Shown here one piece after another: positions 10,382 through 19,540 of a DNA stretch of 64,000 bases. This stretch comes from Undaria pinnatifida. Lineage: Eukaryota; Sar; Phaeophyceae; Laminariales; Alariaceae. Made by a program: the position numbers and the translations under genes. The notes beneath the pieces are model-generated. The model worked only from the letters and a program-made list of their open reading frames with translations, did not search any database and was not told where the DNA came from. The stretch covers positions 3,597,324 through 3,661,323 of the forward strand of contig JABAKD010000009.1 in NCBI GenBank assembly GCA_012845835.1. Reading direction: 5' to 3'. Position 1 is the first letter of the stretch. Each line of letters opens with the position of its first letter.

Positions 10382-12412
10382 TGGCATGCTCTTTCTGTTG
10401 GGGGTGGTCTCGTGAGGCCTACAAGGCCTGGGAGTAAGATTCTGATTGGAGATAGTGCTGCTTCCATCCATTGTACTGGTGATTCTGCTCTCTTTTACAA
10501 CAAGAGACCCCCTGCCCCCGACGAGAAGTATTTGATCATTGGTGACGGAAAGAAGATGGAGGTACAGGTTTTTGGTTGCGTTGATATAGTGATGCATTGT
10601 GCTGAAGACGTAGCAGTGACCTTGAGGAATGTGGCGTTTGTGCCTGGCGTACCTTTCGACCTCTGCTCATTCAACGTGATCCAAGAAGAGCACGTCATTA
10701 CCCTTGACCACGAAGGGGCGCACATGCTCGATGGACGCGTGTTTTTCCGCAAGGAGAAGTTCGGCAACTACGTTGAGGCCACTCGAGTAGCGAGACACGA
10801 GAAACCCCCTGCACTTGCTGCTGCAGTGTTAAGGCCTGGTAGGCAGAGATGGATAGACATCAACGACTTGCACTGTTCCCATGGCCACGCCCACGATACC
10901 GTTTTACGTGAGACTGCTCGTCAAATGGGAATTAACGTGACGGGACGTTTGGGGTATTGCGACGGGTGCGCGGGGGGGAAGGGGATCCGCCAAGCCGTCG
11001 CTAAGTCCACGTCGTGCCGTGCTGAGAAGCGGATGCAGCGCCTGTACGCCGACCTCGCAGGACCTATGCCGACGTCAACAGGCGGCGCTCGGTACTGTTT
11101 GATGATCGTCGACGACGCCACTAACATGAGCTGGCCGGTATTTCTGCCGGACAAGAGCGCGGCCACCGTCACCCTCGGTTTCCGCACTTTCCTGGCGGCC
11201 GTAAATGCCTACGGGCAGCCGGAATGCCTTCGCACTGACAACGCCTCCGAATTCACTAACGCCGAGTTCCAAAGGCTGATGGTCGACAACAACATCCGCC
11301 GCGAGTTCACGTCCGTCGACGGCCCGAAGCGCAACGGGCGGGTGGAGCGGAAGCTAGCTCTTGTTGCCGAGGGGGGTCACGCCGCGTTCTTGGAGTTCCA
11401 GATCATGTTCCATGGTGTGGAGTTTCCGGCCAAGGCGCTCAACTATGAACGCACGTGGCCGGAAGCATGGACGTGGATGTGCGACGCGCTTAACCTCATG
11501 GCGCAGGTGGATGAAAAGCCCGGCATGATGTGCTCGTTCGAGAAGTTCCACGGGAGGCCTTACAGGGGCCCCGTACTTCCATACATGATGCCGGGACGCC
11601 ACAAGGTCAAGCGGGCGGCTAAGTCAGAGCCGAAGGGGGAACCCTGCTGCTACCTGAACTCCGGCAACGACCACGCCTCGGATTGCAGCAAGATCATGCT
11701 GTCGCCATCAGGCATCGCGAGCTACTCGACCGATGTGACGTGGGGCTATCGGCACGCGCCGTTCGGTGGAGGGACCGCGATTGCCGGGTTCCCGTCGCCG
11801 GCTAAGGGGGGGGCTGTCAGTGACCCAGCCCAGCAATCGCAAGCGCCGCGGGGCTTCAAGGTGTGGTACCAGCCGTCGACGCCATCGACTGGTGTAACGC
11901 CGGAGTCTTCGCCCACGCCCCTGCCTGCTGCGTCGTCCGTACCACAGCAGCAGAAGCCGACGTCAGCGACCGTTGCATCACCGGAGTCCTTGCCCGTGTT
12001 CATTTCCCCTGCGCCGCCCGCGACCGTTGCACCGCCGGAATCCTCGCCCGCGCCTCCACCCTCTGTGGAGGTGCCGGTGCAGCAGCAGCAGCAACCGCGG
12101 GTATCGCCGGCGGTGACGCGGTCGGCGGCGCGACAACGGGGGGGCCTGGGCCCGCAGCATGGCTTCGTTTCGATGCTAGCCGCGCGGGAGAATATCGCTA
12201 TGATCATTGCCGACCAGTCTCCTCCGCACATGCCCGCTGCTGAACTGCCTTTATGCCCTGCGAGTGAGTTGGTAACGCCCGACTCGTATCGCGAAGCGTG
12301 CGAGGATGAACACGGAGATGAGTGGTTCGATGCCATGGACACTGAGTTCGGCGGTCTGTACCGCGCGGGGACGTTCGGCGCTGTGGTGGACAAGAGATGT
12401 GGTGACACTTAG
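10382..12412 (+). CDS. Copia Pol part 1: aspartic protease, pre-integrase, integrase
   Basis: The frame is in phase with Gag and has no good ATG near its start (GTG at 10,412), so it is probably made as a read-through or fusion product. Counting residues from 10,412: a protease box with D14 in IGDSAAS (the usual DSGA is DSAA here), then strands such as AFVPGVPFDLCS. Pre-integrase zinc ligands follow in DLHCSHGHAH and YCDGC (about 150-186). The integrase core has D214 (YADLAGP), D276 (RTDNASEF) and E312 (RVERK), giving D-x61-D-x35-E, the standard catalytic spacing. A Pro/Gln/Ser-rich linker spans roughly 480-590. Then the RT lead-in EWFDAMDTEFGGLYRAGTF comes just before TAG 12,410. All catalytic integrase residues are present. 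The protease variant may or may not be active. Confidence 0.93.
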   Translation, partial: WHALSVGGGLVRPTRPGSKILIGDSAASIHCTGDSALFYNKRPPAPDEKYLIIGDGKKMEVQVFGCVDIVMHCAEDVAVTLRNVAFVPGVPFDLCSFNVIQEEHVITLDHEGAHMLDGRVFFRKEKFGNYVEATRVARHEKPPALAAAVLRPGRQRWIDINDLHCSHGHAHDTVLRETARQMGINVTGRLGYCDGCAGGKGIRQAVAKSTSCRAEKRMQRLYADLAGPMPTSTGGARYCLMIVDDATNMSWPVFLPDKSAATVTLGFRTFLAAVNAYGQPECLRTDNASEFTNAEFQRLMVDNNIRREFTSVDGPKRNGRVERKLALVAEGGHAAFLEFQIMFHGVEFPAKALNYERTWPEAWTWMCDALNLMAQVDEKPGMMCSFEKFHGRPYRGPVLPYMMPGRHKVKRAAKSEPKGEPCCYLNSGNDHASDCSKIMLSPSGIASYSTDVTWGYRHAPFGGGTAIAGFPSPAKGGAVSDPAQQSQAPRGFKVWYQPSTPSTGVTPESSPTPLPAASSVPQQQKPTSATVASPESLPVFISPAPPATVAPPESSPAPPPSVEVPVQQQQQPRVSPAVTRSAARQRGGLGPQHGFVSMLAARENIAMIIADQSPPHMPAAELPLCPASELVTPDSYREACEDEHGDEWFDAMDTEFGGLYRAGTFGAVVDKRCGDT

Positions 12413-13837
12413 CAACGAAACGGGATCAACGTAATCTCTGCTAAGTGGGTTTATTCTTGGAAGGTCAACGAATTTGGTAGAGTAGTGCGGGCAAAGGCCA
12501 GGCTGGTAGCGCGGGGCTTTGGGCAGCGTGCAGGCGTTGATTATTTCGAGACGTATTTCCCGTGCCCATCAGTTGCGAGTATTCGTTTGCTGGCTGCCAT
12601 AGCGTGCGTGTTGGAATTGGATTTATGCCATTTTGATGCCGAGCAGGCGTTTGTCCAGTCAGAGCTAAGTGAGGATGTCTACATGCGCCTCCCCAAGGGG
12701 TGCGGATCGATGTCCGGTAAGGTGGTTAAGTTGTGCCGCAGCCTGTATGGTTTGAAGCAGGCGTCGCGGCAATGGCACCATCACTTGGTACGCGGCATGA
12801 GGGGTCTTGGTTTTGAGCAGTGTGAGGCTGATGCGTGTGTTATGCGTTTGGTTGAAGCGGGGGCCGTTTCTATCGTAGTAGTAGTGCATGTGGATGACAT
12901 ATTTGCGATGGGGCTTAGGAGTAGGTGTGACAAGTTTTGTGAGGACCTGAACCAGTTCGTTCCTATCAACAACCTGGGGGAGCTGCGGTGGTACGCAGGT
13001 TGCCGATTTTCTCGAGACTGGGATGCAGGGAAGTTGACGATATCACAGCAGGTTTTCGCTGAAAGTACCGTAGCGAAGTTTGGTGTCACTCGCGGCAAGA
13101 GCATCCCTGCGGTGGTTGACCTAAAGCTTGAGGTGTTTGACCACGATGAACCAGACGTTAATGAGCCTTTTCGGTCGTTGGTAGGGCATTTGGTGTGGCT
13201 GGCGAACCAGACCCGCACGGACATCCTTAACGCGGTTCGAGCGGTGGCAAGGTACTCTGCAGCGCCAAAGTTATTGCATTGGCAGGCAGCGCTGCACACC
13301 GTGATGTACATCAAATCGACGAGTACTTACGGTATTACTTTTCAGAGGGGTCTGAGTGATGGAGTTCAGCTGGAGTTGTACGTGGACGCGGACTATGCGC
13401 ACGAGGCCAATGACCGAAGGTCTGTCTCTGGTGGAGTTATCATGTGTGCTGGTGCCTGTGTATCGTTCTACTCTAGGACGCAGAAATCCGTTACGCTTTC
13501 GTCTACGGAGGCAGAGTATGTGGCGATGGCCACGGGTTTTCGCGAGACGATTTTCATTCGGTATCTCTGGAGTTTTATTTTCCCGGACCGCGATGTTGGG
13601 TGTACCACGGTGAAGGAAGATAACCAGGGGGCTATACATTTAGCGAAAAACCCTGTGACCACTCCCAACAGTAAGCACATTGATGTCCGTCATCACTTCT
13701 TTCGGGAACGTGTTGCTAACGGGGAGTTTGAGGTTGTCCACGTAGCGTCTACACTGCAGCATTCTGATTTTCTCACCAAGCCTTTGCACACGGAGGCGTT
13801 TCGTTTTCACCGCAACTTTGTGATGAATTTGTGGTGA
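12413..13837 (+). CDS. Copia Pol part 2: reverse transcriptase and RNase H
   Basis: Continues the same frame as part 1 directly after TAG 12,410. AKWVYSWKVNEFGRV and KARLVARGFGQ open the RT (12,440-12,520). Motif A is CHFDAEQAFVQSEL (Asp near 12,635), then CRSLYGLKQASRQWH. The catalytic pair is VHVDDIFAMG (DD at 12,893-12,898; most copia elements have YVDD). RNase H has ELYVDADYAHEANDRR (near 13,373), SSTEAEYVAM (near 13,500), KEDNQGAIH (near 13,614) and HIDVRHHF (near 13,678). Its tail SDFLTKPLHTEAF is followed by the TGA at 13,835. All four acidic RNase H positions are present, there are no frameshifts, and the length is normal. The absence of an ATG near the start says it is translated only as part of a longer protein, or not at all in this copy. 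Confidence 0.95.
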   Translation, partial: QRNGINVISAKWVYSWKVNEFGRVVRAKARLVARGFGQRAGVDYFETYFPCPSVASIRLLAAIACVLELDLCHFDAEQAFVQSELSEDVYMRLPKGCGSMSGKVVKLCRSLYGLKQASRQWHHHLVRGMRGLGFEQCEADACVMRLVEAGAVSIVVVVHVDDIFAMGLRSRCDKFCEDLNQFVPINNLGELRWYAGCRFSRDWDAGKLTISQQVFAESTVAKFGVTRGKSIPAVVDLKLEVFDHDEPDVNEPFRSLVGHLVWLANQTRTDILNAVRAVARYSAAPKLLHWQAALHTVMYIKSTSTYGITFQRGLSDGVQLELYVDADYAHEANDRRSVSGGVIMCAGACVSFYSRTQKSVTLSSTEAEYVAMATGFRETIFIRYLWSFIFPDRDVGCTTVKEDNQGAIHLAKNPVTTPNSKHIDVRHHFFRERVANGEFEVVHVASTLQHSDFLTKPLHTEAFRFHRNFVMNLW

Positions 13838-14572
13838 TTTATTGCATTTATTTATTTCTTCGGGTATTGGGGGTGGGTGAGTGGAACGGAGAAGTTATTT
13901 TTAGGGAATTGGAGAAAGTATTGGGATGTACTAATGCGTCGAGTAAGGTTAACACGCCAGTAAGATATGCCGATGGTCTTGATCAATCGTGCCGTACACG
14001 TTGGCTATTGGTTAAGTATGCACAACGTACAGGGGACCCAAAATTACTAGTATCCTTAGTACTTTTAAATTCAGATGCAATCATTGCCTTTTGCATACTC
14101 CCGTGGTGAGCACCTCTTAATAGCAGGGGGGCTGTTATAGTTCGATTTGAGATGCCTTATATATCAGCCACGTTCTGTTGTCCTACTCGCCCAGAGTACG
14201 CAACAGGGGGGCCGGATGTTATCGGGCGGTGTGATATTTTTGCACAACAGGGGGGCCGTTGTTATCGGGCGGAATGCTATTTTTAGTGAAGACGGTGTTA
14301 TTGGTTTTGGTTGAGGATTTTACCAGCATACTCTTGTTTGTTGGATTTTTCCCTTCCCGTATAGTTACTGTCTCGCTTTAGATTGGGAGATCAATGCTGG
14401 AATGGAGATTGAGAGATTTGGTATAGGGATTGCCGGTTTACCTTGGCAATTCTTTATGACGGAATTTGGGCTTGCCGTTTTACCTTGGCAATGATTTATT
14501 ATGGAATTTGGGATTTGCCGTTTTACCTGGCAATTGGTCATAAGTTGTTCGGGACCTATCGTATCGAGCACC
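13838..14572 (+). other. Copia 3' region with extra polypurine-like motifs and short tandem repeats
   Basis: About 735 bp between the pol stop and the polypurine tract, with no coding potential. GGGGGGCTGTT, identical to the sequence spanning the true tract and the start of the 3' LTR, occurs at 14,126-14,136. Two further CAACAGGGGGGCC copies are near 14,199-14,215 and 14,245-14,260, each followed by TTATCGGGCGG. At 14,425-14,545 a unit of about 48 bp (ATTTGGGCTTGCCGTTTTAC and relatives) is repeated roughly three times. No promoter or terminator can be assigned. Confidence 0.75.
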
Positions 14573-14584
14573 GAATAGGGGGGC
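14573..14584 (+). promoter_or_regulatory. Polypurine tract of the copia element
   Basis: AATAGGGGGGC immediately precedes the 3' LTR, the expected place for plus-strand priming during reverse transcription. Confidence 0.85.
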
Positions 14585-14984
14585 TGTTTGTGGTATGCGG
14601 TTGTTCGATACGGGTCCGCGGATATTTGGCGGTTCCGTATATTCTGGGGTTTCGTATTATGTGTCGAGGCATTATTCGGTATATGCCTCGGAGTGTGGAG
14701 CTGCCCCCCCGCGGGGCAGTCGATGATGTTGATGATACGACCCGGGCTTTGATGATAACGATACTGCCCGTATATATGTGAGTGGTGCAGCCGGTGACAG
14801 TCAGGTGCGGCTTACCTCCTGTGTGTGGTTTATATGGTACGGTCTCTGACAGAACGGTATTGACCCACCTGGTGTGAATTCGGTATCCGGTGTACGAGTA
14901 TTTTATCTTCTCTCTTCGATCTACGCCGTAGCGGCAATCCGCGTGGTTACACAGAACACGTGATTCAGCAAGCGTATTCAAACA
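14585..14984 (+). repeat. 3' LTR of the copia element
   Basis: Four hundred bases, the same length and ends as the 5' LTR, with about 19 substitutions and no length change. ACCTG follows at 14,985-14,989. Confidence 0.95.
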
Positions 14985-14989
14985 ACCTG

Positions 14990-15480
14990 TACTAGGTACC
15001 ACACAGCAGTATCATACAGCACGGTTGATGTCGCGTTGGCTATCACTGTTTATGCTTCTCGCCGCAAGTCAACGTGGCGCACTCCCAGCTCCCCTCGCCA
15101 GCAGCGTGTATCACACGCAGCAGTAGTGCGCGTTATCGATGCCTGCTGTTGCTTTGGCGGCTCTCGGCTGAGTGCAACTCCACGAACGTAGCTTTGGCGG
15201 CTTTCGGCTAAGCCCAACGCCACCAACCCGTTTGGACGATGGTTCCTCGCACGTGAAGCATGCGTTGCTCGCAAAGACCGCGCGAAACACAGAGCTGCCA
15301 ACCGATTTTCGAGTGCCATACAGCATTACTCCCTCGCAGCAGCCGCCTCTAGGAAGAGCACAAAAACTATATAAACGACTCTACTGACGATAAGAAGGAC
15401 CAGAAGAATCTAGTCGAAAAAAAAACCGGTCGAAAAGGGCCGTTTTCGACCGGTCGGAGTCCCCGTTTCCGACTGGGGGA
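14990..15480. other. Right arm of the inverted-repeat transposon
   Basis: Non-coding interior of the DNA transposon, beginning with TACTAGGTACC. A direct repeat TAGCTTTGGCGGCTTTCGGC / TTGCTTTGGCGGCTCTCGGC lies near 15,150-15,210. Minus-strand frames of 70-90 codons at 15,050-15,326 show no transposase motif. TATATAAACGAC near 15,370 could be a TATA box. The last 80 bp are rich in CGACT, CGACC and AGTCG words. Confidence 0.6.
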
Positions 15481-15481
15481 C

Positions 15482-15504
15482 TCCGACTGTATAATAAATG
15501 GCCT
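15482..15504 (-). repeat. Right terminal inverted repeat of the DNA transposon
   Basis: Reads TCCGACTGTATAATAAATGG then CCT on the plus strand, the complement of the left repeat with one mismatch. It is followed by the TA duplication at 15,505-15,506. Confidence 0.85.
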
Positions 15505-15506
15505 TA

Positions 15507-15606
15507 CGTTGGGCGTTTGAGCAAGTTGGAGCGGGCAAGAACTAAAAAGAGGGGGGCATTCGGCGGGGGGGGGGGGTTCAAGAGGTTTAGGTCACAGATG
15601 ATATGT
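15507..15606 (+). repeat. Modular G-tract repeat, copy A, right part
   Basis: Resumes the family sequence after the transposon with TTGGGCGTTTGAGCAAG (compare GGGGCGTTTGAGCGAGG at 39,339). It continues through a 14-base G run near 15,564 to GGTCACAGATGATATGT, where the next family head begins. Confidence 0.8.
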
Positions 15607-16120
15607 AAATACACTCCAGCTGTGAGATCAAAGATTTTGTCGGAACTCTTCTTTGTAAGCTTTACTGTGATATTGCGATCGCGCGTATTGATCATGTATG
15701 CAGGGGCTTGCTATACGCGTGGTGCTAGGTCTAGGCGATCGTGCGGGTTGTGGGGAAGGAGGGGGCGTTGAATATTGTACAAATTAAAATACACTCCAGC
15801 GGTGAGATCAAATATATTGCCGAAACTCATATTTTGCAAGCTGTGTGTGATATACCGATCGCGCGAATTTCGAGATGTGTGTCCTCGTCAAGGATATAGG
15901 TCGGCAATTCCCCTTGCAACTACAGTGTAGCTACCAGGGGGTTATATATTATATAAATTAACATTCACTCCAGCTGTGAGATCGAATATTTTGTCGAAAC
16001 TCATCTTCGCAAGCTGTGTGTGATACTCCGATCGCGCGTATTACGCGTTGTGTGTCCTCATTAAGGATATAGGTCGGCGACTCCCCCTGCAACTACAGTA
16101 TATATCACAGCTGACGCAAG
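15607..16120 (+). repeat. Three short copies of the modular repeat head
   Basis: Heads ACACTCCAGC start at about 15,611, 15,791 and 15,964 (ATTCACTCCAGC in the third). The first joins the head after GCGCGTATTGATC to the body module GCTATACGCGTGGTGCTAGG, then AAGGAGGGGGCGTTG. The second and third stop soon after GCAACTACAGTGTAGC or its equivalent. Each is preceded by an AT-rich spacer (TTGTACAAATTAAA, TTATATATTATATAAATTAA). They look like truncated or internally deleted copies. Confidence 0.85.
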
Positions 16121-16309
16121 TTATGCCTCCGCCAGAAACACATGAAAAGTGAAATTGGGAGTCTGCTTACGATGTGACAGGTCCATACTGGTGCTTACGT
16201 CTCACTACTCGAGTGTGGAAAAACCGACTACACTGCTTGCCACCCAAGGAAGACTTCTACGGATATAAAACACTTGGCACCTATCACCAGGCATACGCAC
16301 GTCAGACGC

Positions 16310-17860
16310 TAGTCTACGGTAAAAAAACAAAGCAAGAACAATATGACAAACAAAAGAAAATAATTAAAAGGAAATATATGGTAGCGCAAAAGAAAAGGAA
16401 ATAATACGATAGAAAGAACAAGGAAAGCACAAAGAGAGCATACAAAAAAAAGACGCGAGAAAAAAAAATGGAAATGAAAACGTCATACCAGCGGACCCTA
16501 GGAACTGACTAAAGACGGCATTGGGCTCATCGAGGGTGTCAACTGCTTCAATGTGTGTGTGTGTGTGTTCTTCACATTAAACCGTTCTTCTACTCGTCGA
16601 CATCCAGCACACCCAGTGTCCGTACTGATTCTTCACCCTAGAAAGATCAGCTCTGTGGTCACAAGCTACGACACAGAGAATGGCACTGGGTAGAGAACAC
16701 AACGAGGCGAAGAAGTATGGGCCGTCTTACGCTAACTTGTGACGGCCATCGGAAGGCCAAACGAAACTTCAAGAAGATAATGGCCAGACCCAGACTTGAA
16801 TCGAACGCCCCGGTCATGCGTGAAATGTCTATGCAATTTCTACGCGCGCGGCATGCGTATAGTATATACCACGTACGAGTACGTTCCTGGGTTAGGGTGT
16901 AGCAGGGAGTATCAACCATCATACAACCACAAGTTTTACATACTAGACTCATACCTATACACGTTGGTGCCGGTAGTTTACATGATTGACCTTTTCGGCC
17001 ATCTACGTCGTCAGCATCACCGTCACCTGGTACACATACCGCATAACAACCAGTGTTCGTGCCGATGCCTTCTAGGTTTAAGATCACTCTCTGTGGTCAC
17101 ACACCTTAATTAAAACGCGCGAAGAAAGTATTTCGCTTTTTCGTTCGTTCAAGACGGAACTCCAAACAAACGACACGTATGTGTGGTGTGTTCACATTAA
17201 GCCGGTCGCACCGGTGGCGTGTCAGGTTATTATCCTCGAGCGTGGTATAGGTCAATTTTGTGAATTCGAGCTCCGCCGAGGGCATACTTGTATAAATTCG
17301 CTGGGACTTTTTCTTGCGCACAAATTGACGTGCGGAACACGTGAGAGCGTGAGTTAGCAACAATCGGTGAAATATCGACGAGCAGTGGGATTGCTGAACC
17401 TGAGATGCGCGATAAAAATTGAAGGCAAGAACCGGGGGGAAAAAGGGACGACACCTGTGACCACGGCTTTTCCAAAAGCGGATAAGTAAAAGTGTTTGAA
17501 AAAAACAATTAAACTGTTCTGTCTATCTAACGACATCATCAGTACTATTGATGTGAAACAGAGTAAACCAAACAGTCGCAATTCATCACGGTAAAATATA
17601 CGAAGTGCTAGCGTGCAGGGTACGATAACATGATATACCAAGCCGGCCCATATACATGTAAAAAGGAGAGAATAACGGGAACACAAACAAAAGAAAATAA
17701 AGACAAAAAAAACAAAAACAAAAAACAATTGCCTTGAAGTGTTGAAGCGTACACACCCAGCGTACTACCAGGGTGCATTTTTTTTCATAGGTCGGGTTGT
17801 GTGAGTGTTTCCTGGTGGTCGGAACTGGAACGGCCGAACGTCGATACCACTACGACGTCG
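16310..17860 (+). repeat. Large duplicated unit, copy 1
   Basis: Matches 17,870-19,540 in the same order: A-rich start (16,320-16,470), ACGGCATTGGGCTCAT (16,513), GTACGAGTACGTTC region, TGATTGACCT-TTCGGCCATC (16,983), GTGCCGATGCCTTCTAGG (17,060), TCAAGACGGAACTCCA (17,148), ACATCATCAGTACTATTGAT (17,530), TGTGAGTGTTTCCTGGTGGT (17,798). It has an extra block of about 127 bp at 16,555-16,682 starting with a TG dinucleotide run, and a SINE at 17,201. No coding function is recognised. Confidence 0.85.
17201..17504 (+). mobile_element. tRNA-derived SINE, copy 1
   Basis: The head GCCGGTCGC...GGTGGCGTGTCAGG (A box, about 17,212-17,226) and GAATTCGAGCTCCGCC (B box, about 17,260-17,275) resemble a tRNA. 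The body follows: ACTTGTATAAATTCGCTGGG, ACTTTTTCTTGCGCACAAA, ATGCGCGATAAAAATTGAAG, GGGACGACACCTGTGACCAC, ending in an A-rich tail. It is flanked by ACATTAA (17,194-17,200) and ACAATTAA (17,505-17,512), a probable target duplication. The paralogous site without the insertion is present near 19,176. The four copies in this window define one family. It has no coding capacity and would need LINE enzymes. Confidence 0.85.
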
Positions 17861-17869
17861 ATACCACTA

Positions 17870-19540
17870 CGCATACGCATATCAGACAAAAGCCAACTAA
17901 AACAGAGAAACAAAGAAAAGAAAATATTAGAAAGAAAAGGAAAATAAAGAAAAGTCACGGAATTAAAACAGAAGAGAGAAGGAAAATGATGAAGAGACAA
18001 TAAAAGCAAGAAAAGCCAAGACAAGAAGAAACGAAAGGATAAGAGAAAAAATGTGATACAATTTTCATTAATATCAGAACATATGAACTGACAAAACGAC
18101 GGCATTGGGCTCATAGAGGGTATCAATTGCATTAATGGCACTGAGGAGACAACACAACAAGGCGAGGAAGTCAGGGCGGTCTTACGCTAAATTTTGATGG
18201 GCATGAGATGGCCCACAGATTTCAAGACGATGATGACCGGACCTAGAACTATATCGACCGCCCGGTTTTGCCTAGTGTGCCGTTGGCGACCTCGACAACC
18301 CAGTGCAGAGCGGGAAACGGGCTTTAGTGCGGGCTACCGGACAATACCTCTGGAGCTGCGACAACAACGATGGCCTGCGCTCCGTAGGCGGTTTGGTGGC
18401 GTTTCCATCCCTTTCTGCACGCGTGACATGTGTAGGGTACATCATGTACGTTTCTAGGATAATGGGGTATTACAGGGAGTACCTGTAGCGTACAACCACG
18501 TGCGTTTCATACTACACTCGTATCAATGCACGTGTGTTGGTGTATTTCACATGATTGACCTCTTCAGCCATCCACATCGTCAGCATCCACCTTCACCTGA
18601 CGCACATCACCCACAACAACCAGTGTCCGTGCCGATGCCTTCTAGGTCAACGATATCTGTGGTCACACACACGTGAATCAAGACGTGCGAAGAAAACATT
18701 TGTTTCTTTCGGTCATTCAAGACGGAACTCCAGATAAACCACACGTACGTCGTATGTGTGTTGTGTTCATATTTAAATTTCGTTTTTGTTTTTTGTTCTT
18801 GTTTTTTCGCTTTTACTTCACCCTTCTACTTTCAAGCTTCTGGACAAGCCGTGGTAGCAGGTGTCGTGCCTTCTCTTCCCTGGTTGGTGCCTTCAATTCT
18901 ATCGCGCATAGGGTTCAGCATTGCTCGTCGGCTTTCGTAGAGTGTTGCTATCTCACGCTCTCGCGTTTTCCGCAAGTCAATTTGTGCACAATAAGCAAAA
19001 GTCCCCACGAATTTATACGTGTATGCACTCGGCGAGATTGCAACACACGAAACTGCCCGATTCCAGGCTCGATTATACCGTCATACATCACGGGGGCGAC
19101 GATGTAAAACCCAAAGCCCGTGCTGATTCTTCATCTTAGATACAAATTATGCACTCACATACTGGTGTATGTTGTGTAATGTGTTTACATTAAACCGTTG
19201 TTTCTATGTACCCAACCACATCATCAGGACTATTAATCTGAAACAGAGTGAAAAAACAGTGGCAATTCATCACGGTACAACAGCTGAAGTGCTAGCGTGC
19301 AGGGTACGAGAACATGATAAAACAAGCCGGCCCATATACATGTAAACAGGAGAGAACAACGGGAACACAAACGAAAGAAAAAAAGACATTAATGAACAAA
19401 AAATAAACAATCGCCTTGAAGTGTTAAAGCATACACACCCGGTGTACTACCAGGGTGCAATTGTTTTTATCGGTCGGGTTGTGTGAGTGTTTCCTGGTGG
19501 TCGGAACTGGAACGACCGTACGTGCGGCCTTCAATGCCCT
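17870..19540 (+). repeat. Large duplicated unit, copy 2
   Basis: Direct copy of 16,310-17,860, offset 1.58 kb at the left and 1.68 kb at the right. It lacks the SINE found at 17,201 in copy 1 but carries another SINE in the opposite orientation (18,822-19,105). The site homologous to the copy 1 SINE insertion is intact at about 19,165-19,215 (TTTACATTAAACCG). The identity looks moderate, so the duplication is not recent. Confidence 0.83.
18822..19105 (-). mobile_element. tRNA-derived SINE, copy 2
   Basis: Reverse orientation. The tail end at 18,822 reads TTCACCCTTCTACTTTCAAG, followed by CTTCTGGACAAGCCGTGGTA, ATCGCGCATAGGGTTCAGCA, TTTCCGCAAGTCAATTTGTG and ACGAATTTATACGTGTATGC. The tRNA-like head (19,040-19,105) is badly worn and both boxes are weak. 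It is convergent with copy 1. Confidence 0.8.

Larger units (their letters stand above)
9512..14984 (+). mobile_element. Ty1/copia LTR retrotransposon with complete LTRs and target duplication
   Basis: Two 400-bp LTRs (TGTTTGTGG...AAACA) in direct orientation flank about 4.7 kb, bounded by ACCTG duplications. The inside holds a short Gag and then protease, integrase, RT and RNase H in copia order. All of it is in one reading frame (9,977 to 13,837), interrupted only by two TAG codons (10,379 and 12,410). A 750-bp 3' region and a polypurine tract follow. The LTRs differ at about 19 of 400 positions by hand count, so the insertion is neither brand new nor ancient. Base composition of the coding part is visibly more GC-rich than the flanks. 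It lies inside the inverted-repeat transposon at 9,240-15,504. Confidence 0.96.
9240..15504. mobile_element. Non-autonomous inverted-repeat DNA transposon, interrupted by a copia element
   Basis: Terminal inverted repeats of 23 bp (22 identical) start AGGCCATTT and reach TTATACAGTCGGA at each end (9,240-9,262 and the complement of 15,482-15,504), flanked by a TA duplication. Without the copia insertion the element is about 787 bp. Both arms carry clustered AGTCG/CGACT words, about nine in total: six in the left arm at 9,255-9,430, three in the right arm at 15,410-15,490. These look like subterminal binding sites for a transposase. The interior (9,265-9,506 and 14,990-15,410) has no recognisable transposase, so it would need one in trans. 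The element at 23,649-24,475 shares the same terminal start, similar size and the same design with a different internal word. The superfamily is not assigned: a TA duplication fits Tc1/mariner-like elements, but the related copy has AA. Confidence 0.85.

Noticed and set aside
10379-12412. Reassigned genetic code in which TAG encodes Gln, as in some green algae
   Set aside because: Gln in the copia frame is otherwise written CAA or CAG throughout and only two TAG occur. The older copia copy has stops of other kinds at non-Gln positions.
16780-16860. Minus-strand B-box-like GGCGTTCGATTC as a further SINE head
   Set aside because: No A box at the right distance and no family body follows. The duplicate at 18.25 kb does not keep the word.
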